Below, piece by piece: positions 1 through 7,603 of a DNA stretch of 11,207 nt. The DNA comes from CAZGOM01 sp964542875. GTDB taxonomy: Bacteria > Planctomycetota > Phycisphaerae > Phycisphaerales > Phycisphaeraceae. Below the pieces are notes generated by a model, which saw only the letters and a program-made list of their open reading frames with translations, was not told where the DNA came from and searched no databases. The stretch lies in the NCBI GenBank assembly GCA_964542875.1, contig CAZIWA010000163.1, positions 1 to 11,207 on the forward strand, read 5' to 3'. The stretch's first letter is position 1. Every line of letters starts with the position of its first letter. The position numbers were made by a program, and so were the translations under genes.

Positions 1-2721
1 AGCCATGCTCGGCGGTTTGCCCACGTTGGGCAAGCTGAACTTAAATACCGCGCCGGTGCCGGAGCCCGCCGGTCGATTCTTTGCCGTGATCGTTCCCCCG
101 TGAGCCTGAATGATCGCCCGGCAGATCGCAAGACCAAGACCAACACCCCTCTTTGAAGACGCGGCAGTCCCGCGATAAAACTTGTCAAAAATCTGCGACT
201 CTTCACCAGCCTTAAGCCCTGGCCCATGGTCGGCCATGCTCAATTCGACCGCATCCGATGTCGCTTGTGCTTCGATCTCAATCGGAAGCCCTTCATGTGA
301 ATACTTCAGGCAGTTTTCAATCAGGTTCACCAGCACCTGCTCGATCAAAATCCCGTCCACCAACACCATCGGCAGGTCGCTTGGGATTCGGATGGTGACT
401 TGGCGCCCGGCAAGCTGGACGTCCAGATGATTGAGCGCAACGCCAACGATCTCTTCCACCGGCTGCCATTGTTTGTTGAGCACAAGTCCGCCCGACTCAA
501 GTCGGGTGATGTCCAGCAGATTCCCCACGAGTCGATTGAGGCGCTCGGATTCATGGCGGATGGCGTTCGCCAGTTCCACCCGCGTGGCCGTGTTTTCAGC
601 CGAAGCATCAAGCAGCCCCACCGTCGCGCCCGAGATGATCGCCAGAGGCGTGCGCAGGTCGTGGGATACCGAGCTGAGCAGTGAGCTGCGCAGGGCCTCG
701 GCTTCCGCCTGCACCTGGGAGCGCCTGGCTTCCTCGGAAAGTTGGTCCCGCTCAATGGCGAGGGCAATCTGGTTCAGGAATGCGTCTAGAAGCGGACGTT
801 GCCTGGGTGACAGCAACTCTCCCGAGTTCTTCGCACTCAGGCCAACGACGCCGACACACCCGCGCGAAGCCACCAGGGGTAGATACGTCGCCGCCGAAGC
901 CGGAAGGGTGTCGGTCCCCGCGCCGGCAACCTGCTCATGCTCCAAGACCCACTGTGCCACCGCAAGTTCGGTAACGTGCAACGTATTAGTGCCATCCAAA
1001 GATGCCCGCACCGTCACAGCCCCGTCGTCGGCGGGTGAAAGTAAAACCACATTCGCATGAAACACATCCGCCAGTTGCCGCACCGACGCCTCGCACAGGC
1101 CTGTAAGACCGCGTGTCGTCACAAGCTGCTGGGTCATCCGGTAGAGGTCTTCGGTTCTGCGCTCACGCTGTCGCGCGGCGTCCGCCTGCTCCTGGATGCG
1201 CACCGTAAGCGTGCCAATCAGGAGCGCAACGCCAAGCATGACCATAAAAGTGATCAGGTATTGCGTATCGCTCACCGCAAAGCTGAACCGGGGTGGCACG
1301 AAAAAGAAGTCGAACACCAGGACGCTGAACACCGCCGCGAAAGCCGAAGGCCCGCGCCCATACCGCGCCGAGACAACCACGACGCCCACCAGGTAGATCA
1401 TGATGAGGTTCGACAAGTCAAACTTCTGCCACGCCATGAACATGCATGCCGCGACAAAGGTGCAGATCAGCACCGTCAGCGCTGACCACCCGTAAGATGC
1501 CCAAGGGAATCCAGGACCGGCCTCTGTCCCTTGCTGGCGATCCGCCTTGGTTACATCATGGTTGTCAGCGCCGATCCCCCGAACGACGTACACATCAATC
1601 TCACCGCTCTTGCGCAGCAGTTGGTCCACCTGTGGACGTAGAAAAAGGTCAACCCACCAGGATCGGTCGGACTTGCCGATGACGATCTTGCTGACATTTC
1701 GTGACCGTGCGTAGGTGATCAATTCGTCGGCGATGCTCAACCCGCTGAGCGTCACGGTCTCTGCGCCTAACCGCTCAGCCAGCCTGAAATGCTTGAACAG
1801 CAGATCTTTGGAAGCGTCATCCATCGACTTTAAGCGCGGCGTCTCCACAAACGCGGCAATCCATTCCGCATTAAGCGACACCGCCAGCCGCTTGGCCGAC
1901 CGTATGACCTTGGCCGATGTCCTGCTGGGGCTGATGCACACCAACACCCGCTCGGCGGTGGGCCAGGTTTGCCTTGCAAACTGTTGTAGGCGCTCAGACT
2001 GCAACTGCTGACCCACACGCTCCGCCGTCTTCCGCAAAGACAACTCACGTAAAGCCGTCAGGTTGGCTTTTTTAAAGAACCCCTGGAGCGCATTCACCGC
2101 TTGTTGCGGCAGATATATCTTCCCCTCGCGCAGACGTTCCAAAAGGTCGTCAGGTGAAAGATCGACCAGCTCTACCTCATCGGCCCTGTCAAAGATGTCG
2201 TCAGGCAGCGTCTCACGGACTGTAATGCCCGTCACCTGGGCCACCACATCGTTCAAGCTCTCCATGTGCTGGACATTGAGCGTCGTATAGACGTCAATAC
2301 CTGCCCCGAGCAATTCCTCGACATCCTGCCAGCGTTTGTCGTGGCGTGATCCTGGCGCATTGGTATGCGCCAGTTCATCCACCAGAATTAGTTCGGGATT
2401 GCGCTTGAGCGCGGCGTCCAGATCAAACTCCCGGAGCTTGGTCTCCTTGTACTCAACGGTGCGGGACGGCAGGATCTCCAGGCCCAGGAGAAGCCTTTCG
2501 GTCTCCGGCCTGGCGTGCGGCTCGGCATAGCCCACCACCACATCCACGCCTTCGCTGGCCTTGGCCCGGCCCGCCGAGAGCATCGCGTAGGTTTTTCCCA
2601 CGCCCGCCGCCGCGCCAAAAAAAACCTTCAGGCGCCCACGCCGCTCCTTTTGCTCTTGTTCCTGGACTTGAGCCAAAAGCAGCTTGGGGTCGGGCCGGCT
2701 GTCTCGGGAAGCTGTTGTCAT
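1..2721 (-). CDS. kdpD: KdpD potassium/osmotic sensor histidine kinase (3' end cut by window edge)
   Basis: Membrane-bound sensor kinase that phosphorylates KdpE and controls kdp transcription. The frame is open for 907 codons with no stop in the window; E. coli KdpD is about 894 residues, so only a few codons should be missing. Domains in order: N-terminal KdpD domain with Walker A GAAAGVGKT (36-44) and the conserved LILVDELAHTN stretch (about 111-121); a universal-stress-protein-like domain (about 255-370) with CISPS at 262-266; four likely membrane segments (about 410-505); a GAF-like region (about 530-660); and a histidine kinase core with SHDLRTPL (phospho-acceptor His687), N-box Asn803 in LIENCLKYS, G1 box DHGPG (Asp831) and G2 box GVGLGL (about 855). 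The ATG at 2721 is preceded in frame by TAA-CCC, which fixes the start, though no strong Shine-Dalgarno is seen. The gap to kdpC is 20 bases, so kdpD is probably co-transcribed with the pump. kdpE is expected just beyond the left edge. Confidence 0.97.
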   Translation of the reverse strand, partial: MTTASRDSRPDPKLLLAQVQEQEQKERRGRLKVFFGAAAGVGKTYAMLSAGRAKASEGVDVVVGYAEPHARPETERLLLGLEILPSRTVEYKETKLREFDLDAALKRNPELILVDELAHTNAPGSRHDKRWQDVEELLGAGIDVYTTLNVQHMESLNDVVAQVTGITVRETLPDDIFDRADEVELVDLSPDDLLERLREGKIYLPQQAVNALQGFFKKANLTALRELSLRKTAERVGQQLQSERLQQFARQTWPTAERVLVCISPSRTSAKVIRSAKRLAVSLNAEWIAAFVETPRLKSMDDASKDLLFKHFRLAERLGAETVTLSGLSIADELITYARSRNVSKIVIGKSDRSWWVDLFLRPQVDQLLRKSGEIDVYVVRGIGADNHDVTKADRQQGTEAGPGFPWASYGWSALTVLICTFVAACMFMAWQKFDLSNLIMIYLVGVVVVSARYGRGPSAFAAVFSVLVFDFFFVPPRFSFAVSDTQYLITFMVMLGVALLIGTLTVRIQEQADAARQRERRTEDLYRMTQQLVTTRGLTGLCEASVRQLADVFHANVVLLSPADDGAVTVRASLDGTNTLHVTELAVAQWVLEHEQVAGAGTDTLPASAATYLPLVASRGCVGVVGLSAKNSGELLSPRQRPLLDAFLNQIALAIERDQLSEEARRSQVQAEAEALRSSLLSSVSHDLRTPLAIISGATVGLLDASAENTATRVELANAIRHESERLNRLVGNLLDITRLESGGLVLNKQWQPVEEIVGVALNHLDVQLAGRQVTIRIPSDLPMVLVDGILIEQVLVNLIENCLKYSHEGLPIEIEAQATSDAVELSMADHGPGLKAGEESQIFDKFYRGTAASSKRGVGLGLAICRAIIQAHGGTITAKNRPAGSGTGAVFKFSLPNVGKPPSMA

Positions 2722-2741
2722 GGGTTACCAATATCCAGAGG

Positions 2742-3317
2742 CTACCGCTTAAGCCCGTCCAAAGCGAGATTAAGCCGCACCACATTCACTCTCGGCTCGC
2801 CGAGAAACCCAAGCTGCCGGTTGGTCAGGTTCTGGTCAATCAAGCCCTCGACAGCCTTGATGTCCAGCCCCCGTGCCTTGGCGACACGTCCGGCCTGGTA
2901 CTTCGCCGCAGCCGGGGAAATTTCCGGGTCCAGCCCGCTGCCTGACGCCGTGACCAGGTCCACCGGCACCGGTTCCTTCTGATCCGGATCGGCCTGGCGC
3001 AATGCCGCGATGCGCCCCTTGACGGCGTCCGTTAGCGCCGGGTTCATCGGGCCTAGGTTCGAGCCCGACGACGCCCCAGCGTTGTATGGGAACGGCCCCG
3101 TCGCCGAGAGCCTGCCCCAGAAGTATTTGGGGTCATCAAACGGCTGCCCGATAAGCTCCGAGCCTACGGCCTTGCCGTCCTGCACGATCAGGCTGCCATT
3201 GCTCTTAGAGCTAAACGCCGCCTGCGCAGCCAAGGTGACGACAACCGGGTAGGCGACACCCGTGATAACGGTCATCAAAAGCAGAATCGACACGGTATTT
3301 CGCAGGATACGAAGCAT
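2742..3317 (-). CDS. kdpC: KdpC, potassium-transporting ATPase subunit C
   Basis: Single-span accessory subunit of the KdpFABC complex; it bridges KdpA and KdpB in the inner membrane. From the start chosen here the protein has 191 residues (E. coli about 190): a hydrophobic N-terminal anchor (about residues 8-30), then the soluble domain with the family stretch SSGSNLGPMNP and a conserved region around SGSGLDPEISPAAA. I chose the ATG at 3317 because AAAGGA lies 6 bases upstream and the length then matches the family. An earlier ATG at 3335 would add six residues, overlap kdpB by 8 bases and lack a clear binding site. The Shine-Dalgarno overlaps the kdpB stop codon, which suggests coupled translation. 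The TAG stop at 2744-2742 is followed 20 bases later by kdpD. Confidence 0.96.
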   Translation of the reverse strand: MLRILRNTVSILLLMTVITGVAYPVVVTLAAQAAFSSKSNGSLIVQDGKAVGSELIGQPFDDPKYFWGRLSATGPFPYNAGASSGSNLGPMNPALTDAVKGRIAALRQADPDQKEPVPVDLVTASGSGLDPEISPAAAKYQAGRVAKARGLDIKAVEGLIDQNLTNRQLGFLGEPRVNVVRLNLALDGLKR

Positions 3318-3327
3318 GGTTTTTCCT

Positions 3328-5400
3328 TTAAGCAAGATTCAGGACGAACAGAATCTGGTCAATGACTTTGATCCCGATAAAAGGCACGATCAGCCCGCCA
3401 AGCCCATAAACCAGCAGGTTCACGCGCAGGAGGGAAGCGGCCCCCACAGGCCGGTACTTGACGCCGCGAAGCGCCAGGGGGATCAGCACGATGATGATCA
3501 GCGCGTTGAAGATGACGGCGGACAGAATGGCGCTCTGGGGGGTTTTAAGCCCCATGACGTTGAGCAGTCCCAGCGCCGGGTATGTGGAGGCGAACGCCGC
3601 CGGGATGATGGCGAAGTATTTCGCCACGTCATTGCTGATGCTGAACGTCGTCAGCGCACCACGGGTAATTAAAAGCTGCTTGCCGATCTGTACGATCTCA
3701 ATGAGCTTCGTGGGGTTGGAGTCCAGGTCCACCATGTTGCCGGCCTCTTTGGCGGCTTGGGTGCCGGTGTTCATGGCTACGGCCACATCGGCCTGGGCCA
3801 GAGCGGGTGCGTCGTTGGTGCCGTCGCCGGCCATGGCCACGAGCATCCCCTGCGCTTGGTACTCCTGGATCAGCTTCAGCTTGCGTTCGGGCGTGGCCTG
3901 GGCAAGAAAGTCATCCACGCCGGCCTCCGCCGCGATAGCTGCTGCGGTAAGCGGGTTGTCACCTGTGATCATCACGGTTTTGATGCCCATTCGCCGAAGC
4001 TCGACGAAACGCTCCTTGATGCCGCCTTTAACGACGTCCTTAAGCTGGATGACGCCCAGCACCCGACGACCCTCGGCCACCACCAGCGGCGTGCTGCCCT
4101 GCTTGGCGATGGAGTCCACCACTTGACGGACCGCCGGTGAAAGCTGGCCGCCCAGGCCCGTCACATAGGCCTCGATGGCGTCTGCGGAACCCTTGCGGAT
4201 TGACCGTAGCTCCAAATCGACGCCGCTCATGCGCGTCTGCGCCGTAAACGGGATGAACGTAGCCCCCAGCCCATGGATGTCAGGTGCGCGCAACCCATGC
4301 TTCTCCTTGGCAAGGATCACGATGCTGCGTCCCTCGGGTGTCTCGTCGGCCAAAGAGGCCAGTTGCGCCCCCTCGGCAAGCTGTGCGATCGTCACTCCCT
4401 CTGCGGGTACAAAGGTAGTCGCCTGCCGGTTGCCAAGCGTGATGGTGCCGGTCTTGTCCAGAAGCAGCACGTTGACGTCGCCAGCAGCCTCGACCGCCCG
4501 GCCCGACATGGCGATCACGTTCGCCTGGATCAATCTGTCCATGCCTGCGATGCCGATGGCCGAAAGAAGCCCGCCGATGGTCGTCGGGATAAGGCAAACC
4601 AGCAGCGCCACCAGCGCGGTAACCGTAATCACCACACCCTGCCCAGCGGTCTTCACTGAATAAACCGACATGGGCAGCAAGGTGACGCACGCCAGGAGGA
4701 ACACGATGGTGAGTCCCGCAAGCAGAATGCTCAGGGCGATCTCGTTGGGGGTCTTCTGGCGCTTGGCGCCTTCCACCATGGAGATCATCCGGTCCAGGAA
4801 GCTCTCGCCCGGATCTGCGGTGATCCTGATGACGAGCCAGTCCGACAAGACCATCGTGCCGCCGGTGACGGCGGACCTGTCCCCGCCGGACTCACGAATC
4901 ACCGGCGCGCTTTCACCGGTGATGGCGCTCTCATCCACGGATGCCACACCCACGACGACTTCGCCGTCGCCCGGGATGGCCTGGCTGGCATTTACCAGTA
5001 CCAAGTCACCTTTGCGCAGCCGCGAAGCCGCGACGGTGTCGAGCTTGTCTTTAGGATCAAGCGACGAGAGCCGTTGCGCCATCACGTCCTTGCGCGCCTT
5101 GCGGAGGCTCTCGGCCTGCGCCTTGCCCCGGCCTTCCGCCATCGCCTCAGCGAAGTTGGCGAAAAGCACCGTGAACCACAGCCACAGGCTGATGGCCCCG
5201 ATAAACCCGGCCGATGCCTCGCCGGTGCCGACCAGAGCCTGCACCCACAGAAGGGTCGTCATGACGCTGCCGACGAAGACCACGAACATGACTGGGTTTC
5301 TGATCTGGACACGGGGGTCGAGTTTCAGCACCGCGCCGATAAGCGCCTGCTTTAAGATCGGCACATGCCACAGGGAATGTCTAATTGCTTTATCACTCAT
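3328..5400 (-). CDS. kdpB: KdpB, potassium-transporting P-type ATPase catalytic subunit
   Basis: ATP-hydrolysing subunit of KdpFABC (type IA P-type ATPase); it drives K+ import through KdpA. It has 690 residues, slightly longer than E. coli KdpB (682). Visible landmarks are the actuator motif TGES at 161-164, the LIPTTIGGL membrane motif, the phosphorylation motif DKTGT with Asp315, and the hinge GDGTNDAPALAQAD. Hydrophobic segments flank these in the usual P-type arrangement. Ser164 corresponds to the TGES serine whose phosphorylation is known to inhibit the E. coli pump (Ser162 there). The start is the ATG at 5400; AAGGAG lies 11 bases upstream (5417-5412), a rather long spacing, and a TGA in frame just before the ATG excludes an extension. 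It sits 19 bases from kdpA, and its TAA overlaps the kdpC binding site. Confidence 0.98.
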   Translation of the reverse strand: MSDKAIRHSLWHVPILKQALIGAVLKLDPRVQIRNPVMFVVFVGSVMTTLLWVQALVGTGEASAGFIGAISLWLWFTVLFANFAEAMAEGRGKAQAESLRKARKDVMAQRLSSLDPKDKLDTVAASRLRKGDLVLVNASQAIPGDGEVVVGVASVDESAITGESAPVIRESGGDRSAVTGGTMVLSDWLVIRITADPGESFLDRMISMVEGAKRQKTPNEIALSILLAGLTIVFLLACVTLLPMSVYSVKTAGQGVVITVTALVALLVCLIPTTIGGLLSAIGIAGMDRLIQANVIAMSGRAVEAAGDVNVLLLDKTGTITLGNRQATTFVPAEGVTIAQLAEGAQLASLADETPEGRSIVILAKEKHGLRAPDIHGLGATFIPFTAQTRMSGVDLELRSIRKGSADAIEAYVTGLGGQLSPAVRQVVDSIAKQGSTPLVVAEGRRVLGVIQLKDVVKGGIKERFVELRRMGIKTVMITGDNPLTAAAIAAEAGVDDFLAQATPERKLKLIQEYQAQGMLVAMAGDGTNDAPALAQADVAVAMNTGTQAAKEAGNMVDLDSNPTKLIEIVQIGKQLLITRGALTTFSISNDVAKYFAIIPAAFASTYPALGLLNVMGLKTPQSAILSAVIFNALIIIVLIPLALRGVKYRPVGAASLLRVNLLVYGLGGLIVPFIGIKVIDQILFVLNLA

Positions 5401-5419
5401 GACTCAAGAAACTCCTTAT

Positions 5420-7216
5420 TCAATGCCCGAGCATCATTAAGTGCTCGGCGATGGGGCCAAGCGCCAGGGCGGGGATAAACGTGAGGGCGCCGATAATCAG
5501 CACGACCGACACAAGCAGCGTGACAAACAGTGGGGTATGGGTTGGGAGCGTGCCGGCGCTGACTGGCACGGTCTTCTTGGTCGCCAGCGATCCGGCGATG
5601 GCCAGCACGGGGATGATGATCCAGTAGCGACCCACCAGCATCACCAGACCCAGGGCCGTGTTGTAGAACGGCGTGTTGGCGCTCAAACCGCCAAACGCGC
5701 TGCCGTTGTTGTTGCTGGCCGACGAGAAGGCATAGAGCACTTCGCTCAGGCCGTGTGCGCCGGGGTTGTAGATCGAGGAGGTTCCCTGGGCAATCACAAT
5801 GGCGATGGCCGTGCCGATCAGCACACAGGCGCACGGCAGCAGGATCACCAGGCTGGCCATCTTGATCTCAAAGGCCTCGATCTTCTTGCCCAGGTATTCC
5901 GGGGTGCGCCCCACCATAAGGCCGGCGATGAACACCGACTTCAAGGCGAATATCACCATGCCGTAAAGGCCCGAGCCGGCGCCGCCGAAAACCACCTCGC
6001 CCAATTGCATGAGCCACATGGGGATCAGCCCGCCCAGAGGCGTAAACGAGTCGTGCATGGCGTTGACCGATCCATTGGAAGCGGCGGTAGTCGCCGTAGC
6101 CCAAAGGCCGGAGTTGACGATGCCGAACCGGACTTCTTTGCCTTCCATGTTCCCGCCGCTTTGAGCCAGACGGGTCGCCGGGTCGATGTCATAAGGGTTG
6201 GAGGCCACCACCACAGGGCCTTGAACCGATTGGTCCACGCCCAGCGCCGGCAGCGCCGGGTTGCCCTGCTGCTCAAACCAGACGCAGGGTATTAAAAGGC
6301 CGGCGAAAATCACAAGCATCGCCGCAAGGAGCGCCCAGCCCTGCCGGGTGTCTCCCACCATATGCCCAAACGTGTAGCACAACGCCGCCGGGATCAGCAG
6401 GATGGCCAGCAGCTCCACCAAGTTGGATGCTGGCGTCGGGTTTTCCAGCGGATGGGCGGAGTTGGCGTTAAAGAACCCACCGCCGTTGGTGCCAAGCTGC
6501 TTGATGGCGATCTGGCTTGCCGCCGGGCCCATGGCGATCACCTGCTGGGTGACGGCCTGGCCATTGGCGTCCTTCGTGGGCTGCATCAGCGTCACGGTCT
6601 GGCTCGCGGTGAAAGTCTGAACCACACCCTGCGAAACCAGGAACAACGCCACCACCAGCGACAGCGGCAGCAGCACGTAAATGGTGGACCGGGTCATGTC
6701 TTGCCAGAAGTTGCCGATGGTCAGCGACGACTTCCTGGAGAAGCCACGGATCAAAGCCACCAGCACCGCCATGCCGGTCGCGGCAGAAACAAAGTTCTGC
6801 ACCGTGAGCGCCAGCATCTGGGTGATGAAGCTCATGGTGGTCTCGCCGGCGTACCCCTGCCAGTTGGTGTTGGAGGCAAAGCTCACTGCGGTATTGAATG
6901 CGGAGTCTGGGCTCACCTGTGCCATGGGCTGCATGGAATCAGGCAGCAAGTGTTGAAGGCGCTGGATGCCGTAAACCACCGCCAGCCCGGCGAAGTTGAA
7001 GACGAGCGTCACCAGCGCATACTTGCGCCAGGACATCTCCTCATTGGGATCGATGCCCGAGAGCTTGTAGATCAGGCGCTCCAGCCAGCCCAGGGCGCGC
7101 TGGGCGTATTTGGCCTCGCCTGTGTACACCCGGGCCATGAAGGCGCCCAGCGGCCACACCAGGACCACCAGCACGACCACGAAAAAGACCATTTGAAACC
7201 AGCCGTTGGGAGTCAT
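5420..7216 (-). CDS. kdpA: KdpA, potassium-binding and translocating subunit
   Basis: Channel-like subunit of KdpFABC (superfamily of K+ transporters), giving selective high-affinity K+ entry. It has 598 residues with about ten hydrophobic segments. Selectivity-filter regions are recognisable: TNWQGYAGE, with Gln120 matching E. coli Gln116; TNGGGFFNANSAHPLENPT-type sequence from Thr243; and SEVLYAFSSASNNNGSAF. GKKIEAFEIK and ALTFIPALALGP are further family stretches. It is about 40 residues longer than E. coli KdpA (557). Much of the excess is an insertion before NMEGKEVRFG, containing GPVVVASNPYDIDPA. The ATG at 7216 overlaps the kdpF stop by one base (TAATG), with GGAG 8 bases upstream, implying coupled translation. 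Confidence 0.98.
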   Translation of the reverse strand: MTPNGWFQMVFFVVVLVVLVWPLGAFMARVYTGEAKYAQRALGWLERLIYKLSGIDPNEEMSWRKYALVTLVFNFAGLAVVYGIQRLQHLLPDSMQPMAQVSPDSAFNTAVSFASNTNWQGYAGETTMSFITQMLALTVQNFVSAATGMAVLVALIRGFSRKSSLTIGNFWQDMTRSTIYVLLPLSLVVALFLVSQGVVQTFTASQTVTLMQPTKDANGQAVTQQVIAMGPAASQIAIKQLGTNGGGFFNANSAHPLENPTPASNLVELLAILLIPAALCYTFGHMVGDTRQGWALLAAMLVIFAGLLIPCVWFEQQGNPALPALGVDQSVQGPVVVASNPYDIDPATRLAQSGGNMEGKEVRFGIVNSGLWATATTAASNGSVNAMHDSFTPLGGLIPMWLMQLGEVVFGGAGSGLYGMVIFALKSVFIAGLMVGRTPEYLGKKIEAFEIKMASLVILLPCACVLIGTAIAIVIAQGTSSIYNPGAHGLSEVLYAFSSASNNNGSAFGGLSANTPFYNTALGLVMLVGRYWIIIPVLAIAGSLATKKTVPVSAGTLPTHTPLFVTLLVSVVLIIGALTFIPALALGPIAEHLMMLGH

Positions 7217-7305
7217 TAGAAAATCTCCGGTTTAAGCAGCGCCGCCAGCAGGTATGCCAGCAGCAAAATCGAGACACCGCCCGCGATCAGATAAATCCAT
7301 TCCAT
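7216..7305 (-). CDS. kdpF: KdpF, small membrane subunit of the Kdp ATPase
   Basis: A 29-residue single-span membrane peptide, beginning MEWIYLIAGG and ending LLKPEIF. KdpF is a small (about 29-residue) lipid-like stabiliser of the KdpABC complex and is encoded directly before kdpA, as here. The ATG at 7305 has a strong AAGGAGG Shine-Dalgarno (7318-7312) 6 bases upstream. That site overlaps the stop codon of the 26-residue reading frame in front, and the kdpF TAA overlaps the kdpA ATG. The frame stays open further upstream, but the strong binding site and matching length fix this start. Confidence 0.93.
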   Translation of the reverse strand: MEWIYLIAGGVSILLLAYLLAALLKPEIF

Positions 7306-7316
7306 GGGATGCCTCC

Positions 7317-7397
7317 TTACAAGCGTCCGCAGAGCCAAATGAAGCCGAGCGACAGTCCAAAGAAGGCGCCGGCGATACCCAGGTACACGATGTCCAT
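7317..7397 (-). CDS. 26-residue single-span membrane microprotein heading the kdp operon
   Basis: A short frame from ATG at 7397 to TAA at 7319-7317. The peptide begins MDIVYLGIAGAFFG and ends WLCGRL: one hydrophobic helix followed by a Cys-Gly-Arg tail. AGGAG lies 9 bases upstream, and its stop codon forms part of the kdpF Shine-Dalgarno (TAAGGAGG), so the two frames look translationally coupled. From memory, similar unannotated short frames precede kdpF in other bacteria, but I cannot verify this here. It could be a second small subunit of the Kdp complex, a KdpD-interacting peptide, or a leader that only opens the kdpF ribosome site. No function is claimed. Confidence 0.7.
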   Translation of the reverse strand: MDIVYLGIAGAFFGLSLGFIWLCGRL

Positions 7398-7603
7398 GTC
7401 GTTTCACTCCTGAAATTTTTGCGTCAAAGGATCTTCAGGGCCCCGTGTGCGTTTGTCGCTCAAGCGCCCGTATAAACGCGTGCCCGAAGTATCAAGAAAG
7501 TGTCAATATGCCCCCCCCGGAAGCCCCCGCTCAGGCCGGCAGAGACCCGTGCACCCCGCTGAACAGAGCGCATCCAAGCCCCATATTGGCGCTGAAGAGG
7601 GTT
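7398..7603. other. Intergenic region between porin gene and kdp operon
   Basis: About 206 bases without a supported gene. It holds the kdp promoter and operator, a run of eight C on the plus strand (7511-7518), and the short leader of the 26-residue frame. I see no convincing rho-independent terminator after the porin stop codon, only short GC-rich self-complementary stretches without a U-tract. Read-through from the porin gene into kdp therefore cannot be excluded. Confidence 0.6.
7454..7506 (-). promoter_or_regulatory. kdp promoter with OmpR/PhoB-type direct-repeat operator
   Basis: Read on the minus strand, 7506-7489 is TTGACACTTTCTTGATAC: two 7-mers, TTGACAC and TTGATAC, separated by 4 bases, giving an 11-base period. 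This is the layout bound by OmpR/PhoB-family regulators such as KdpE. Fourteen bases after the second half-site is TATACG, a plausible -10 element. The predicted transcription start falls in the 11-mer CTTGAGCGACA (7464-7454), about 57 bases before the first start codon. The same two elements with the same 24-base separation occur upstream of the porin gene. The sequence shows the repeats; binding by KdpE is inference. Confidence 0.65.

Noticed and set aside
2742..3335. Longer kdpC starting at ATG 3335
   Set aside because: Overlaps kdpB by 8 bases, has no clear Shine-Dalgarno and adds six residues beyond the usual family length; ATG 3317 is better placed.
4670..5440. 256-codon open frame on the plus strand opposite kdpB
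   Set aside because: Ser/Thr-rich shadow of the conserved kdpB coding strand.
5441..6295. 284-codon open frame on the plus strand opposite kdpA
   Set aside because: Same reasons: antisense shadow, low-complexity charged composition, no binding site or homology seen.
6362..7219. 285-codon open frame on the plus strand opposite kdpA
   Set aside because: Lies wholly antisense to a certain kdpA. Its His/Gln/Arg-rich composition is typical of a shadow frame in GC-rich DNA, and no domain is recognisable.
7398..7453. Riboswitch or structured leader before kdp
   Set aside because: The predicted leader is only about 57 bases and no known K+ or c-di-AMP riboswitch core is visible.
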